Shown here piece by piece: positions 33,401 through 41,780 of a stretch of DNA of 64,000 nucleotides. The notes beneath the pieces were generated by a model that did not search any database, was not told the DNA's origin, and worked only from the letters and a program-made list of their open reading frames with translations. Each line of letters opens with the position of its first letter. Within the stretch, counting starts at the first letter, position 1. Made by a program: the position numbers and the translations under genes. This DNA comes from Winogradskyella litoriviva (GTDB lineage Bacteria > Bacteroidota > Bacteroidia > Flavobacteriales > Flavobacteriaceae). Where the stretch lies: the NCBI RefSeq assembly GCF_013249065.1, contig NZ_JABRWQ010000001.1, forward strand, positions 806,001-870,000, in the 5' to 3' direction.

Positions 33401-35966
33401 AATCACCTAAACTAGTAAAGGTTGTAACTCCTAAGTTTACATAGTTAACACCATCGCCATCGTTACTCGTCGGAATAGATTCACAATAACCTGTGAAGAA
33501 TTGGAAAGGACCAAAGTAAGAACTTTCATCACCAGGACCACAAATTGCAGACACGTAAAACTCGTAACTAGTATCTGAAGTTAATCCTGTTAATACATAA
33601 GGATTAGTTGTTACACCAGCCTCTATAGTTCCTGTACCTAAAGCAAAACCAGCTTCACCATATTGAATATTCCATGATGTTGCCGTACCAGATTCTGTCC
33701 AACCTACTTCAGTTGATGTTAAACTTAAATTATTTGCCGTTAAATCTGATGGTTCAGGACAAGTAGGGATTCCTCTTACTCTAAAGTTATCTACAAATAC
33801 ATCATTATCTGCAGTATCATCAACAGTTCCTTCAGAAGCGAAAATTCCAAACTGAACTATCTGCCCAGCATATGCGGTTAAATCTACAACAGGATGCTCA
33901 CCAGTAGCAGCAATAACCGAATTAGTGTCATAGGTTAATAAGTTTATCCAAGTAGCTCCGTTGTCATTTGTCATTAAAAGTTGAACAGTATCATCTGACC
34001 CTAAAGTACCAGCAGTAGTACTACTACCAAAAGTCATAACTCCAAAATCGAATTCTACCTGAAAAGGTCCTCCTGTTAAATCAAATTGAGGAGAGATTAG
34101 CCAGTCACTTTTTGATGCTACCCATAAATTAATTTTATATGCGCCGTCAAAACCATCGTTCAAGAAGCCATCTTGAGTCCAACTACTATTTCCTAAATCG
34201 GTAGGTCCTGTAGTAGCGTCTCCATTATCTGCAACTTCCCAACAGTCTGCTGGAATATTTGTAAAGTTTTGAATATAATCTGGAATAAATACATCACATA
34301 GTGTTTCAAAAGCAAAAGGACCAGCCCAACCACTAAGTTCACTACCACAGTTAGCCTGAACATAATATTCATAACCTGTTATTGCACTTAAACCTGAAGC
34401 AGTATAAGGGTTTGAGATATCAGTATCTGTTGGTGTGCCAGTTGCTGCAGTACCTGCAGTTACAATTTCAATATTCCACATTGTTACAGAACCATCTTGA
34501 GACCAACTTAACTCAGCACTATTTGAAGTAATAGCACTAGCTGTTAATGTTGTTGGGTTAAAACAAGAAGGAGCTTCATCAAAAGTAACATCGTCTATTG
34601 CAATATCGTCATAAAAGTCACCACTTTCAGTTTCTGAAAAAATGAATCTTGCTTGTACATCTCCAGTAATTGTTAAAGTACTTAAGTCTATTACTTTTAA
34701 TTCCCAGCCTGATGTATTTGTATTATACGTTGCCATGCTATTCCAAGCCGCTCCATCCCAAACTTCAACATCTAGTGTACTATTAGCATTACCTTCATTA
34801 TCACTAATTTCGTAAAAAGAAAGTGCTGGTGCTATTAAGCCACTAACATCAACTAACGGAGTTGTTAATGTACTAGGACCTTCAGTCCCAGAAGAATCTA
34901 CCCAAGCAAAATAACCATTTGTTGCAGTAGAACCAGTAATTGTTCCATTATCTCCAATATGGTCAAACCCAGTATCATCAGCAAATTCCCATTCTTCTGC
35001 ACCAGTATTAGACCAACATAATGGAATATCGCCTGCATTTTCAAAACCTTGAGTGTATGGAGCAATAAATGTTACACATTCTGTATCAATTATTAATGGT
35101 CCAGCCCAAGAACTTAGTTCACCAGAACCACAATTAGATTGGTAATAAATATAATAAGTTGAAGCAGGAGTTAAACCTGTTAATGTTGTATTTGGAGTTC
35201 CGGTTACAGCAATGGCATTCTCCTCTTCACTATTTCCTGGTGTAAAATCTGCACCACTATTGTATTCGATATTCCAATCGGTAGATGAGCCAATTTCTGT
35301 CCAAGATAACATTGCTTCATCAGAAGTAATACCTGAAGCACTTATATCACTAGGCGTAGGACATGCTTGTGTAATACCACCTAAAATTATATTAGGTATA
35401 GTATCATCAATATTGTTTGCCGTTGGCGGTGTAGCCGGATCAGGATTAGTACTATCGTTATAGTAAGATATTGTTCTATTAGTAGCTACTTGCGAATTAT
35501 AGAAGTCATCGGCAAAGTTGTCATAGTCCACAAGGTTTTCTTCTACTGCAATAACTAAATTGTCAGTTCCAGTATAGGCAAAAGGCGTATCTAATGTTAT
35601 TGTAACCCAACCTTCAGTACCTGCGGTAACAGTGATACCTCCAGTATAGACTTGAGTAAAGGACGCTATAGGCTCCCAATCATCCGTGTCTGCATATTCT
35701 GTTCTCGGTAACTCAGCCATGTAAATAACTAATTCCTGACTATTTGGTAATGCAGTAGTACCACTGTAATACCATTGAATATCAGTAATGTTACCCGAAG
35801 CATTAATTTCTGAAGCTAAATAGACCGTTTGCGAGTAAGAATATCCATAATATGCCTCGAAGGGAGCATTCTCAGATTCCAGATTACCCGCTCCTATTGT
35901 CACTTGTGAATTGACCTGTGATAGCATGGCAAAAAGTGCAAATAATAGTAAAGTACTTTTTTTCAT
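30498..35966 (-). CDS. Large secreted multidomain adhesin, type IX secretion type B C-terminal signal
   Basis: An 1822-residue protein with a signal peptide (1-20). Three fibronectin type III-like domains begin near residues 205, 470 and 735 (each starting C-P/N-x-P and containing W-N-I-E/Q), alternating with jelly-roll domains of the form F...IP..CW. A GEVED-like domain follows (about 870-970; IWIDFDDN). Later come cysteine-rich modules, an Ig-like domain, and two repeats with CD...FDL and YTS.GETI (about 1480-1660). The end, about 1735-1822, is the gliding-type CHU_C domain (LEIFNRNGTLVYS, LPVGTYFYTV), the type B export signal. It should be exported across the outer membrane and displayed through its PorP/SprF partner. 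The ligand is unknown. Confidence 0.88.
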   Translation of the reverse strand: MKKSTLLLFALFAMLSQVNSQVTIGAGNLESENAPFEAYYGYSYSQTVYLASEINASGNITDIQWYYSGTTALPNSQELVIYMAELPRTEYADTDDWEPIASFTQVYTGGITVTAGTEGWVTITLDTPFAYTGTDNLVIAVEENLVDYDNFADDFYNSQVATNRTISYYNDSTNPDPATPPTANNIDDTIPNIILGGITQACPTPSDISASGITSDEAMLSWTEIGSSTDWNIEYNSGADFTPGNSEEENAIAVTGTPNTTLTGLTPASTYYIYYQSNCGSGELSSWAGPLIIDTECVTFIAPYTQGFENAGDIPLCWSNTGAEEWEFADDTGFDHIGDNGTITGSTATNGYFAWVDSSGTEGPSTLTTPLVDVSGLIAPALSFYEISDNEGNANSTLDVEVWDGAAWNSMATYNTNTSGWELKVIDLSTLTITGDVQARFIFSETESGDFYDDIAIDDVTFDEAPSCFNPTTLTASAITSNSAELSWSQDGSVTMWNIEIVTAGTAATGTPTDTDISNPYTASGLSAITGYEYYVQANCGSELSGWAGPFAFETLCDVFIPDYIQNFTNIPADCWEVADNGDATTGPTDLGNSSWTQDGFLNDGFDGAYKINLWVASKSDWLISPQFDLTGGPFQVEFDFGVMTFGSSTTAGTLGSDDTVQLLMTNDNGATWINLLTYDTNSVIAATGEHPVVDLTAYAGQIVQFGIFASEGTVDDTADNDVFVDNFRVRGIPTCPEPSDLTANNLSLTSTEVGWTESGTATSWNIQYGEAGFALGTGTIEAGVTTNPYVLTGLTSDTSYEFYVSAICGPGDESSYFGPFQFFTGYCESIPTSNDGDGVNYVNLGVTTFTSLGDLTYENHTTPSVNVFQGINTNVEIEFGHGFTYGTNIWIDFDDNLVFDDTELVYQGTSSGASSPHLLDASFVMPITAPLGEHRMRIGSADFGQSTPDPCYNGSWGVTLDFTVNIQELLCTLAEADYTVTPDCDNSQFYIDVNVTSLGDATSLEISNTLDTSTVQATATGVYQAGPFPFGSSVKVFVTNEQDNNCVISSETYEVLACPPANDDCVDAIAAVVNATSTCDATTPGTILAATPSGVTEGSCTGSPDDDVWFSFEALDEIQIISIINIVGGTTNIDHALYEGTCGSLTELYCSNDAAAITPSLVIGNTYYVRVFSGGTQPETSTFDLCIKPAPTNIICDNAENFCSVGGALTTPNVIGIPSTGPVACLGSIPNPTWNIIQVGESGPIEIQIEQTDANGNGLDVDFVIWGPFTSVTQACTDILLEDCPSCPFSNNPDTGFYPLGNIVDCSYSASSIENLSIDNAVSGEIYMLLVTNFNGGAGDITIEQTNADASDNGTIEAEIDAQITSNEVGIPEDNDPTEADEVSVCGYETVTLSTNSPFADEFIWYEDGFVIPNETSSTLTVPSAGFGIGGATKYLVQAFDNQCGSDAFSQEVIINFYDDPGTIAPQNITVCDGPEANGSEEFDLDALTTDLGLGDGFTVSYYTNTGDANQAINAVSSPYTSTGETLIIRIEDTDAATNDFLGCRQLSQVELTVNPRPSINQPANFIVCDDEDGAVDGETNFDLTSINADVTTDTNIEITYHNSQADADADTAAIASPYTSQGETIYVRAEDTVTGCYSTTSFNLEVNIVPLASFDESYVYAVCPNATVPVTIGITGTNFTADDVTVSWSLNGNPISGNGLTLNSVLVEGDYSATIEFNDTGCANTITTFVVELESCVFPEGISPGVSPGQNDTFDLTSFNVTKLEIFNRNGTLVYSKNNYTNEWYGQTNDGDELPVGTYFYTVVYEGGAKSKSSWVYINR

Positions 35967-36166
35967 TATTAATCGGTTTGTTAAAATTTGTTTATCTCCC
36001 TTTCAATCAGTTGATTATAAGGAATTTTGCTAGTGTTTGATAAAAGTTATGATGTAATTTGCATGTTAATCGTTGGTTAGGCGTTTAAATCTATGCGAAG
36101 TCGAATATATAAAAAATGCCTATTAACAAGATGTTAACACTACTATAATAGATTAACTACCGTTAT

Positions 36167-36190
36167 AATCGACAAAAGGTTTGGTCGATT
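36167..36190 (-). terminator. Weak hairpin after the endonuclease-family gene
   Basis: Arms AATCGAC and GTCGATT directly after the stop codon, with a 10-base loop and no real T run. It may help end transcription, but the call is weak. The remaining gap up to the adhesin start holds a near-consensus -7 element on the minus strand (TAACTTTT) and nothing else evident. Confidence 0.35.
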
Positions 36191-36191
36191 T

Positions 36192-37142
36192 TTAAGATGT
36201 CTTCAAATCAATAAAAACGGGGAAATGATCACTAAATCCTCCCTTGTATTTTTTGCCTGAATAGGTTCTAAATGGTTGACCTTTATATTTCCCTTTGTAT
36301 TGTGTAAGAAACTTACTGTTAAATACTTGTGCGTCACTAAAAATTAATTTAGAATTGGAAGTATCAAAAAAATTAGTTGAGAATAAAATTTGATCAAACA
36401 AGTGCCACTGAAAATTATGGTTTAAACTTCCATTATCACGAGACCAAACTGTTTTAAATGGATTGTAAAGGGCACTTTCATTTTCTAATAAGAGTAAACT
36501 AGTACAGTTAGGGTTGTCATTAAAATCGCCCATAACAATAAATTTTGAATGGATATCATTGTTTTTTACTTCCTCTATAATAGAATTTACAACTTTTGCG
36601 GCTGCGATCCGTTTAAATTCGGTCTCTTTTACACCCTCTCGTCTAGAAGACCAATGGTTAACAATAATATTAATAGGTTCATTGTTAAGTTCTCCTTTTA
36701 CCAATAAAATATCTCTAGTGTAATCTTGCTGACCTGGTTCCTTTTCAAAATAAACTGAAAACGTCTCAGAATGTGATACTTTAAAAAGGTCACTTTTATA
36801 GAGAAGAGCGACGTCTATTCCTCTTTCGTCTTTAGAATCGTAATGTATAAAACTATAATTTTGTTCTATTAGATTTTTACTATTTACTAAATCTGATAAT
36901 ACTTTTTTATTTTCAACTTCAGCTAAGCCAATTATTGCAGGTGAAGCTTTAGAATTTTCATTGCCTATTTGAGAAATTACAGTGCCTAATTTTAGTAATT
37001 TGTTTTGATAACGTTTTGGTGTCCAACGTTTTATTGAAGTTGGTGTGAAGTCGTCATCATAGGTAAAAGGGTTGTTGTTTACATCGAATAAATTTTCGAT
37101 ATTATAAAATGCAATAGTAAAATTTTCAGTATTATTAATCAT
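36192..37142 (-). CDS. Endonuclease/exonuclease/phosphatase family protein
   Basis: A 316-residue protein of the DNase I-like fold. The motifs appear in order: FYNIENLFD (residues 12-20), GLAEVENKKVL (metal-binding Glu), NIIVNHWSSR (catalytic His), VMGDFNDNP (Asp/Asn pair) and SDHFPVFI (terminal His). No signal peptide is evident. The substrate, DNA or a phosphoester, cannot be told. It is divergent from hflX. Confidence 0.85.
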   Translation of the reverse strand: MINNTENFTIAFYNIENLFDVNNNPFTYDDDFTPTSIKRWTPKRYQNKLLKLGTVISQIGNENSKASPAIIGLAEVENKKVLSDLVNSKNLIEQNYSFIHYDSKDERGIDVALLYKSDLFKVSHSETFSVYFEKEPGQQDYTRDILLVKGELNNEPINIIVNHWSSRREGVKETEFKRIAAAKVVNSIIEEVKNNDIHSKFIVMGDFNDNPNCTSLLLLENESALYNPFKTVWSRDNGSLNHNFQWHLFDQILFSTNFFDTSNSKLIFSDAQVFNSKFLTQYKGKYKGQPFRTYSGKKYKGGFSDHFPVFIDLKTS

Positions 37143-37192
37143 GGCAATAAATATAGGATTTTAAAATATTATATTGGAATAATCCATTTGCT

Positions 37193-37200
37193 TAACTTTG
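37193..37200 (+). promoter_or_regulatory. -7 promoter element of hflX
   Basis: TAACTTTG, perfect -7 match, 15 bases before the ATG. A TTG 16 bases upstream is a poor -33 candidate. Confidence 0.5.
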
Positions 37201-37215
37201 TACTTTAATTAATTT

Positions 37216-38427
37216 ATGATAGAGAAAAAAGATATTGCTTTAGAGAAAGCTGTACTTATTGGTGTAATTACTCAAGATCAAGATGAAGAGAAGTCTAAGG
37301 AATACTTAGATGAGTTAGAATTTTTGACCTATACAGCAGGAGGTGAGGTGATTAGGCGATTTACGCAAAAAATGACAATGCCTAATCCAAAAACTTTTAT
37401 AGGTACAGGGAAAATGGAAGATGTCACTAAGTTTGTAAAAGAGAATGATATAGGGACAGTAATTTTTGATGATGAATTATCACCTGCCCAAGAACGAAAT
37501 ATTAGTAAAATACTGAATTGTAAGATTTTAGATAGAACTAATCTTATCTTAGATATTTTTGCACAACGTGCACAAACAAGTTATGCCAGAACGCAGGTAG
37601 AATTAGCACAATGTGAATATTTATTGCCCAGATTAAAGGGAATGTGGACGCACCTAGAAAGACAAAAAGGTGGAATTGGAATGCGTGGACCAGGAGAAAC
37701 AGAAATTGAAACCGATAGACGTATTGTACGTGATAAAATAGCGTTGCTAAAAGCAAAGATTAAAACCATTGACAAACAAATGGCAGTACAACGTGGCAAT
37801 CGTGGTAAAATGGTGCGTGTTGCTTTAGTAGGTTATACAAATGTTGGTAAATCTACTTTGATGAATGTGATTAGTAAAAGTGATGTTTTCGCTGAGAACA
37901 AACTTTTTGCAACGTTAGATACAACTGTAAGAAAAGTAGTTATTGGGAATTTACCTTTTTTAGTTAGCGATACCGTTGGGTTTATAAGAAAATTACCAAC
38001 ACAATTAGTAGAATCTTTTAAAAGTACGCTAGATGAAGTTAGAGAGGCAGATTTGTTACTTCATGTAGTAGATATTTCACACACTAATTTTGAAGAACAT
38101 ATAGAGTCGGTAAACCAAATTTTAGATGATATTGATAGTAAGGATAAGCCAACCATTATGGTGTTTAATAAAATTGATGCCTACCAGGCAGAACCTTTTG
38201 ATGAAGATGATTTAATTTCAGAACGAACCGAAGCCAATTATTCTATAGAAGAATGGAAACGAACTTGGATGAATAGAGTGGGAGACAATGCCTTATTTAT
38301 TTCTGCTATCAATAAAGAAAATATGGACGAGTTTAGAAAACGCGTTTATAAAGAAGTTAGAGAAATACATATAACACGCTTTCCTTATAATCATTTCTTG
38401 TATCCAGATGTTGAGGATATAGAATAA
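37216..38427 (+). CDS. hflX: GTPase HflX
   Basis: A 403-residue ribosome-associated GTPase. The N-terminal HflX domain includes KTFIGTGKMEDV and FDDELSPAQERN; the glycine-rich linker is ERQKGGIGMRGPGETEIETD (starting near residue 149). The G domain has G1 GYTNVGKST (about 205-213), G3 DTVGFIRKLP and G4 FNKID. HflX splits stalled or stressed 70S ribosomes. It is monocistronic, with its own promoter and a strong terminator. Confidence 0.94.
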   Translation: MIEKKDIALEKAVLIGVITQDQDEEKSKEYLDELEFLTYTAGGEVIRRFTQKMTMPNPKTFIGTGKMEDVTKFVKENDIGTVIFDDELSPAQERNISKILNCKILDRTNLILDIFAQRAQTSYARTQVELAQCEYLLPRLKGMWTHLERQKGGIGMRGPGETEIETDRRIVRDKIALLKAKIKTIDKQMAVQRGNRGKMVRVALVGYTNVGKSTLMNVISKSDVFAENKLFATLDTTVRKVVIGNLPFLVSDTVGFIRKLPTQLVESFKSTLDEVREADLLLHVVDISHTNFEEHIESVNQILDDIDSKDKPTIMVFNKIDAYQAEPFDEDDLISERTEANYSIEEWKRTWMNRVGDNALFISAINKENMDEFRKRVYKEVREIHITRFPYNHFLYPDVEDIE

Positions 38428-38446
38428 TTAAGATAATTATTGAAAC

Positions 38447-38480
38447 AAAAAAAGAGGTCTTAAACAAGACCTCTTTTTTT
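38447..38480 (+). terminator. Terminator after hflX (may serve both strands)
   Basis: Arms AAAGAGGTCTT and AAGACCTCTTT with loop AAAC and a T run; the T/A runs on both sides would also allow it to end the convergent DUF3078 gene. Confidence 0.88.
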
Positions 38481-38498
38481 TATAAATATTTTGTTGGC

Positions 38499-39407
38499 TT
38501 AAAACTTGTAGCTTAAACCAAATGTATAGTAAGATTGTAAATTGTTATCAGCATCTGATAAATCAACACCTTGAGCATTAGCTGCTTCTTGTTGGTTGCT
38601 TCTTAAACCAAAATCAAAACCAACACCAATCATTTTCCATAGTGTATAACCAAAAGAGTTTGTCCATGTCCAGTTAGATAATTCGCTAGACTTGTAACTT
38701 TGGAATGTAGAAAAGTTAGTTTTAAAGTTAATTGCACCAATTTGTCTTGTATAATCTGCAACTATTTTTGCACCCATAGAAGAATCAAAAACAGAATCGT
38801 TATCAGCAAATACAAAGTTGTAGTTTAATGGGTGAATTACTACTATTAAATTTTCAATAGGAGTCCAAGTTGCACCAACACCAACATCTAAATAACCAGG
38901 ATCATTAAAGTTGTCTAAAAGTGTAGTTCTGTATTCCATTAAACCAGAGACAGCCCAAGTTTTACTTAAATTTCTACCATAAAGTGAAGAGATGTTAAAT
39001 ACGTCAGTACCGTTTTTAAAGCTATCATCATCATCTGGATCATTTTTGTCATCAAACTTAATCCAGTTTAAGTTTGTTAATAAAGAGTTTCTCCAAAAAT
39101 ATTTGTCTTCAATTTTGTTAGCAAATGCATTTAAAGTAATACCAAAGCTTCCAGAAGAAAGATCAGGAGTTCCTTGGCCATACCAATCATTAAATTTAGA
39201 TAAGTTACCACCTATTGTTCCAAAAGCACCTGTTCTCCAACCTGGTAGAGCATTTATTTGTGCTTGTAACGCATTAGCTTCTCCTTGAAATTTGTCAGCT
39301 TCTGCTTGTTTTTCGGCTTTTTGAGCTTCTAATTCTTCTTTAGTTTGCGCAAAACTTAAAGTTACTATCAATAGGAGGAATACTGATAGAAGTAATTTTT
39401 TGTTCAT
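38499..39407 (-). CDS. DUF3078 outer-membrane beta-barrel protein
   Basis: A 302-residue protein with a signal peptide (1-20), a short coiled coil (about 22-50: KEELEAQKAEKQAEADKFQ), and a run of amphipathic strands ending in an aromatic C-terminal residue (TFGLSYKF), typical of an outer membrane barrel. It matches the Bacteroidota DUF3078 family, whose function is unknown. It has its own -7 element and is probably not part of the suf-associated operon upstream. Confidence 0.75.
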   Translation of the reverse strand: MNKKLLLSVFLLLIVTLSFAQTKEELEAQKAEKQAEADKFQGEANALQAQINALPGWRTGAFGTIGGNLSKFNDWYGQGTPDLSSGSFGITLNAFANKIEDKYFWRNSLLTNLNWIKFDDKNDPDDDDSFKNGTDVFNISSLYGRNLSKTWAVSGLMEYRTTLLDNFNDPGYLDVGVGATWTPIENLIVVIHPLNYNFVFADNDSVFDSSMGAKIVADYTRQIGAINFKTNFSTFQSYKSSELSNWTWTNSFGYTLWKMIGVGFDFGLRSNQQEAANAQGVDLSDADNNLQSYYTFGLSYKF

Positions 39408-39447
39408 AATGGATTAATTTTTAATAAATTAAATTGTTATTAATTTG

Positions 39448-39455
39448 CAAATATA
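39448..39455 (-). promoter_or_regulatory. -7 promoter element of the DUF3078 gene
   Basis: Minus-strand TATATTTG, perfect -7 match, 40 bases before the ATG. Confidence 0.5.
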
Positions 39456-39543
39456 ATGCTTTATTGAATTTCGTTATTTTTTTTTCAATAAAATCACCAC
39501 TGATAAGACACCTAAACTAATAATAGGTCACAAATTGAAAGAA

Positions 39544-40047
39544 CTATTTCTTTTTGAACAGTGGAACAGAAGAACAAGCCTCGCCAAACATAATTGATTT
39601 TACAACAGGTTTTAATTTTTGGGAAAGTAAAATGAGAGCATTAGAAGGTACTGGTTTGTTTGAGCATCCTTTTATTATTACAGGTGCATTTTGATATTCT
39701 GAAAGATCTAAATTTGAAATGATTTCAGCATACAATAAAGATTCTAACATTTCTAAAGATCCAATTATAGATAATTTTGAATAGGCCTGAAGCTCTAGAG
39801 TAATTAGCATATAAGCCCAATCTGGCACAATAGCATCAGTAGAGCAATGTAAAGCAACATAACAATCTTGGTACTGCTCCCAATTATGTGATGCAACAGA
39901 AACTCTAAATTCTTTTTCCCTTAACACTAACCCTTCTAGCAACCAATCTTTAATATCAAAGAGCACTCGCTTTCCTTCGGGATAGTAATCTTCTAAATCA
40001 ATGACTTTTAATTTGCTGTTAGCGACTCTATTTATTATCTCATCCAT
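39544..40047 (-). CDS. DUF2480 family protein
   Basis: A 167-residue cytosolic protein of a Bacteroidota family without known activity. Visible features: the N-terminal VIDLEDYYPEGKRVLFDIKDWL, a CYVALHCSTDAIVPDWAYML segment, and a C-terminal VIIKGCSNKPVP. Three conserved-looking cysteines (in CYVALHC and KGCS) could bind metal. It is the last gene after sufE and a SufT-like gene in the same direction, which suggests a link to iron-sulfur assembly, by context only. Confidence 0.75.
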   Translation of the reverse strand: MDEIINRVANSKLKVIDLEDYYPEGKRVLFDIKDWLLEGLVLREKEFRVSVASHNWEQYQDCYVALHCSTDAIVPDWAYMLITLELQAYSKLSIIGSLEMLESLLYAEIISNLDLSEYQNAPVIIKGCSNKPVPSNALILLSQKLKPVVKSIMFGEACSSVPLFKKK

Positions 40048-40108
40048 ATTTTGAATTTCTTAAATTTAACTAAATACCGCGAACTGCTAATAAAACTACT
40101 AGAAGATT

Positions 40109-40435
40109 CTATAACATACCAAGTTCTAACTTGGCTTCTTCGCTCATTAAATCTTGTGACCAAGGTGGATCAAAAGTGATTTCTACTATAGCGTCTTTAA
40201 CTTCATTAATAGATTTTACTTTTTCTTCTACCTCTAATGGTAATGTTTCTGCTACTGGGCAATTTGGTGTAGTTAGCGTCATTAAGATTTTTACTTCTAA
40301 ATCTTCGTTTACAAAGACATCATAAATTAATCCTAATTCATAAATGTCTACTGGTATTTCTGGATCGTAAATTGTTTTTATAACTCTTAGGATTTTTTCA
40401 CCTAACACTGCTGTATCTATAGTTGAGTTGCTCAT
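40109..40435 (-). CDS. SufT-like iron-sulfur assembly protein (DUF59/MIP18 family)
   Basis: A 108-residue single-domain protein. The family core is seen in YDPEIPVDIYELGLIYDV (23-40) and MTLTTPNCPVAETLP (52-66, Cys59 in NCP). DUF59 proteins help mature iron-sulfur proteins. It lies 16 bases after sufE and before DUF2480, within the suf-associated operon. Confidence 0.88.
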   Translation of the reverse strand: MSNSTIDTAVLGEKILRVIKTIYDPEIPVDIYELGLIYDVFVNEDLEVKILMTLTTPNCPVAETLPLEVEEKVKSINEVKDAIVEITFDPPWSQDLMSEEAKLELGML

Positions 40436-40451
40436 TTTGTAAATGTATTAA

Positions 40452-40874
40452 CTAATTTAGTTGTGTTTGGTATGCAATTGCATACATTTTTAATTGTTTT
40501 ATCATACTAACTAAACCATTAGCTCTAGTAGGTGATAAATGTTCTTTTAGACCAATTTTGTCAATAAAATCAGTGTTGGCTTCTAGGATATCTTTTGGGT
40601 GTTGATTAGAAAAAACTCTAATTAAAATAGCAATTATACCTTTTGTAATAATAGCATCACTATCTGCTGTAAAGTTTACTTTATCGTCCTTCATATTGGC
40701 ATGCACCCAAACTTTACTTTGGCAACCTTTAATGATGTTATCTTCAGTTTTATATTTTTCTTCAATTAAAGGTAAATCTTTTCCAAGGTCAATCATGTAT
40801 TGGTAGCGTTCCTCCCAATCTTCAAACATTGAAAATTCATCAATAATTTCGTTTTGTACTTCTTCAATAGTCAT
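40452..40874 (-). CDS. sufE: Cysteine desulfuration protein SufE
   Basis: A 140-residue sulfur acceptor. The persulfide-carrying cysteine is C51 in IIKGCQSKVWV, matching Cys51 of E. coli SufE. It receives sulfur from SufS and passes it to the SufBCD scaffold. It is separated from sufS by one gene, a META-domain lipoprotein, all in the same direction. Confidence 0.93.
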   Translation of the reverse strand: MTIEEVQNEIIDEFSMFEDWEERYQYMIDLGKDLPLIEEKYKTEDNIIKGCQSKVWVHANMKDDKVNFTADSDAIITKGIIAILIRVFSNQHPKDILEANTDFIDKIGLKEHLSPTRANGLVSMIKQLKMYAIAYQTQLN

Positions 40875-40907
40875 AGTCTCATTCTTTTGTGCAAAATTAC
40901 AAAATCG

Positions 40908-41735
40908 TTAGTTTTTAGCGGTGTTTTCTTTGATGGATAACACTTTATTAACTAATACTTCTATTGCTTCTGGAGGATTTCCATGGTCAAATGTTGGTGT
41001 CATATATTCAATATCTCCAATAATTACGGCTAGATTAGCATGTTGTGCGCCATCTAATTGATAGTTTTTAGAAGGCGGAATTAAATCTTTAATTGTTTCA
41101 ACATCTAAGCCTTTAATTAGTTTTTGTATGGCTTCCCAATCTTTAGAATCTGTATTGTATTTAAGGATGTTTTGAAGACCTTTGTCTTTAGACAATAAAA
41201 TATTAGATTTTGAAATTGATATAAAATCGTATGAACCTCTTGTAGTAGTAGTGTATTTTACTGAGGTTTTATATTCAATATCATTAGTAACAACGCTACT
41301 TTTATTAGAGGTGATAATTGTATTTGTTCCTGTAATTAAAATGTCATCGTTTTCAGAAAATGAAATAAGGTTATCCTTTATAGAAAATGCGTTAACCGAA
41401 TTTAAAGCCTTTAAAAACTGACGTTCGGTTTGTGAAATAGTACCTGGACATAATTTTTTTGAAGAAGCGATATTGCCAAAAGTTAACGTGTTGTTTTCTA
41501 AAGTATAGGTGCCAAAAAAACTATTACAGCCAGCAAAACCAGTGACTTTTTTTTCAGTGTCATCGAAATTTATGGTTATTTTGTAAGAAGAAACATCAGT
41601 ATCTCCAAGTTGTGTTACATAATAGGTTCCTAAAAGTACTTCTTGCATTTTTTTGTTGGTTTCAATTGCTTTTTTGGATGAATTACAAGAATTCGCTGTT
41701 GCCAAAAGCATAAATATACTGAGTAATATTTTCAT
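40908..41735 (-). CDS. META domain lipoprotein
   Basis: A 275-residue protein with a lipoprotein signal (Cys17 in LLATANSCNSS). Residues about 30-130 are a META domain (HslJ-like; ITINFDDTEKKVTGFAGCNSFFGTYTL). The C-terminal half (about 145-275) is not recognised; it includes WEAIQKLIKGLDVETIKDLI and ends near the membrane-distal side. Its place between sufS and sufE is unusual for an envelope protein, but the spacing (45 and 33 bases) suggests co-transcription. Confidence 0.8.
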   Translation of the reverse strand: MKILLSIFMLLATANSCNSSKKAIETNKKMQEVLLGTYYVTQLGDTDVSSYKITINFDDTEKKVTGFAGCNSFFGTYTLENNTLTFGNIASSKKLCPGTISQTERQFLKALNSVNAFSIKDNLISFSENDDILITGTNTIITSNKSSVVTNDIEYKTSVKYTTTTRGSYDFISISKSNILLSKDKGLQNILKYNTDSKDWEAIQKLIKGLDVETIKDLIPPSKNYQLDGAQHANLAVIIGDIEYMTPTFDHGNPPEAIEVLVNKVLSIKENTAKN

Positions 41736-41780
41736 CTATAAAGAGTTTTAAACTGTAAGATACATAATTGATGCCAAATT

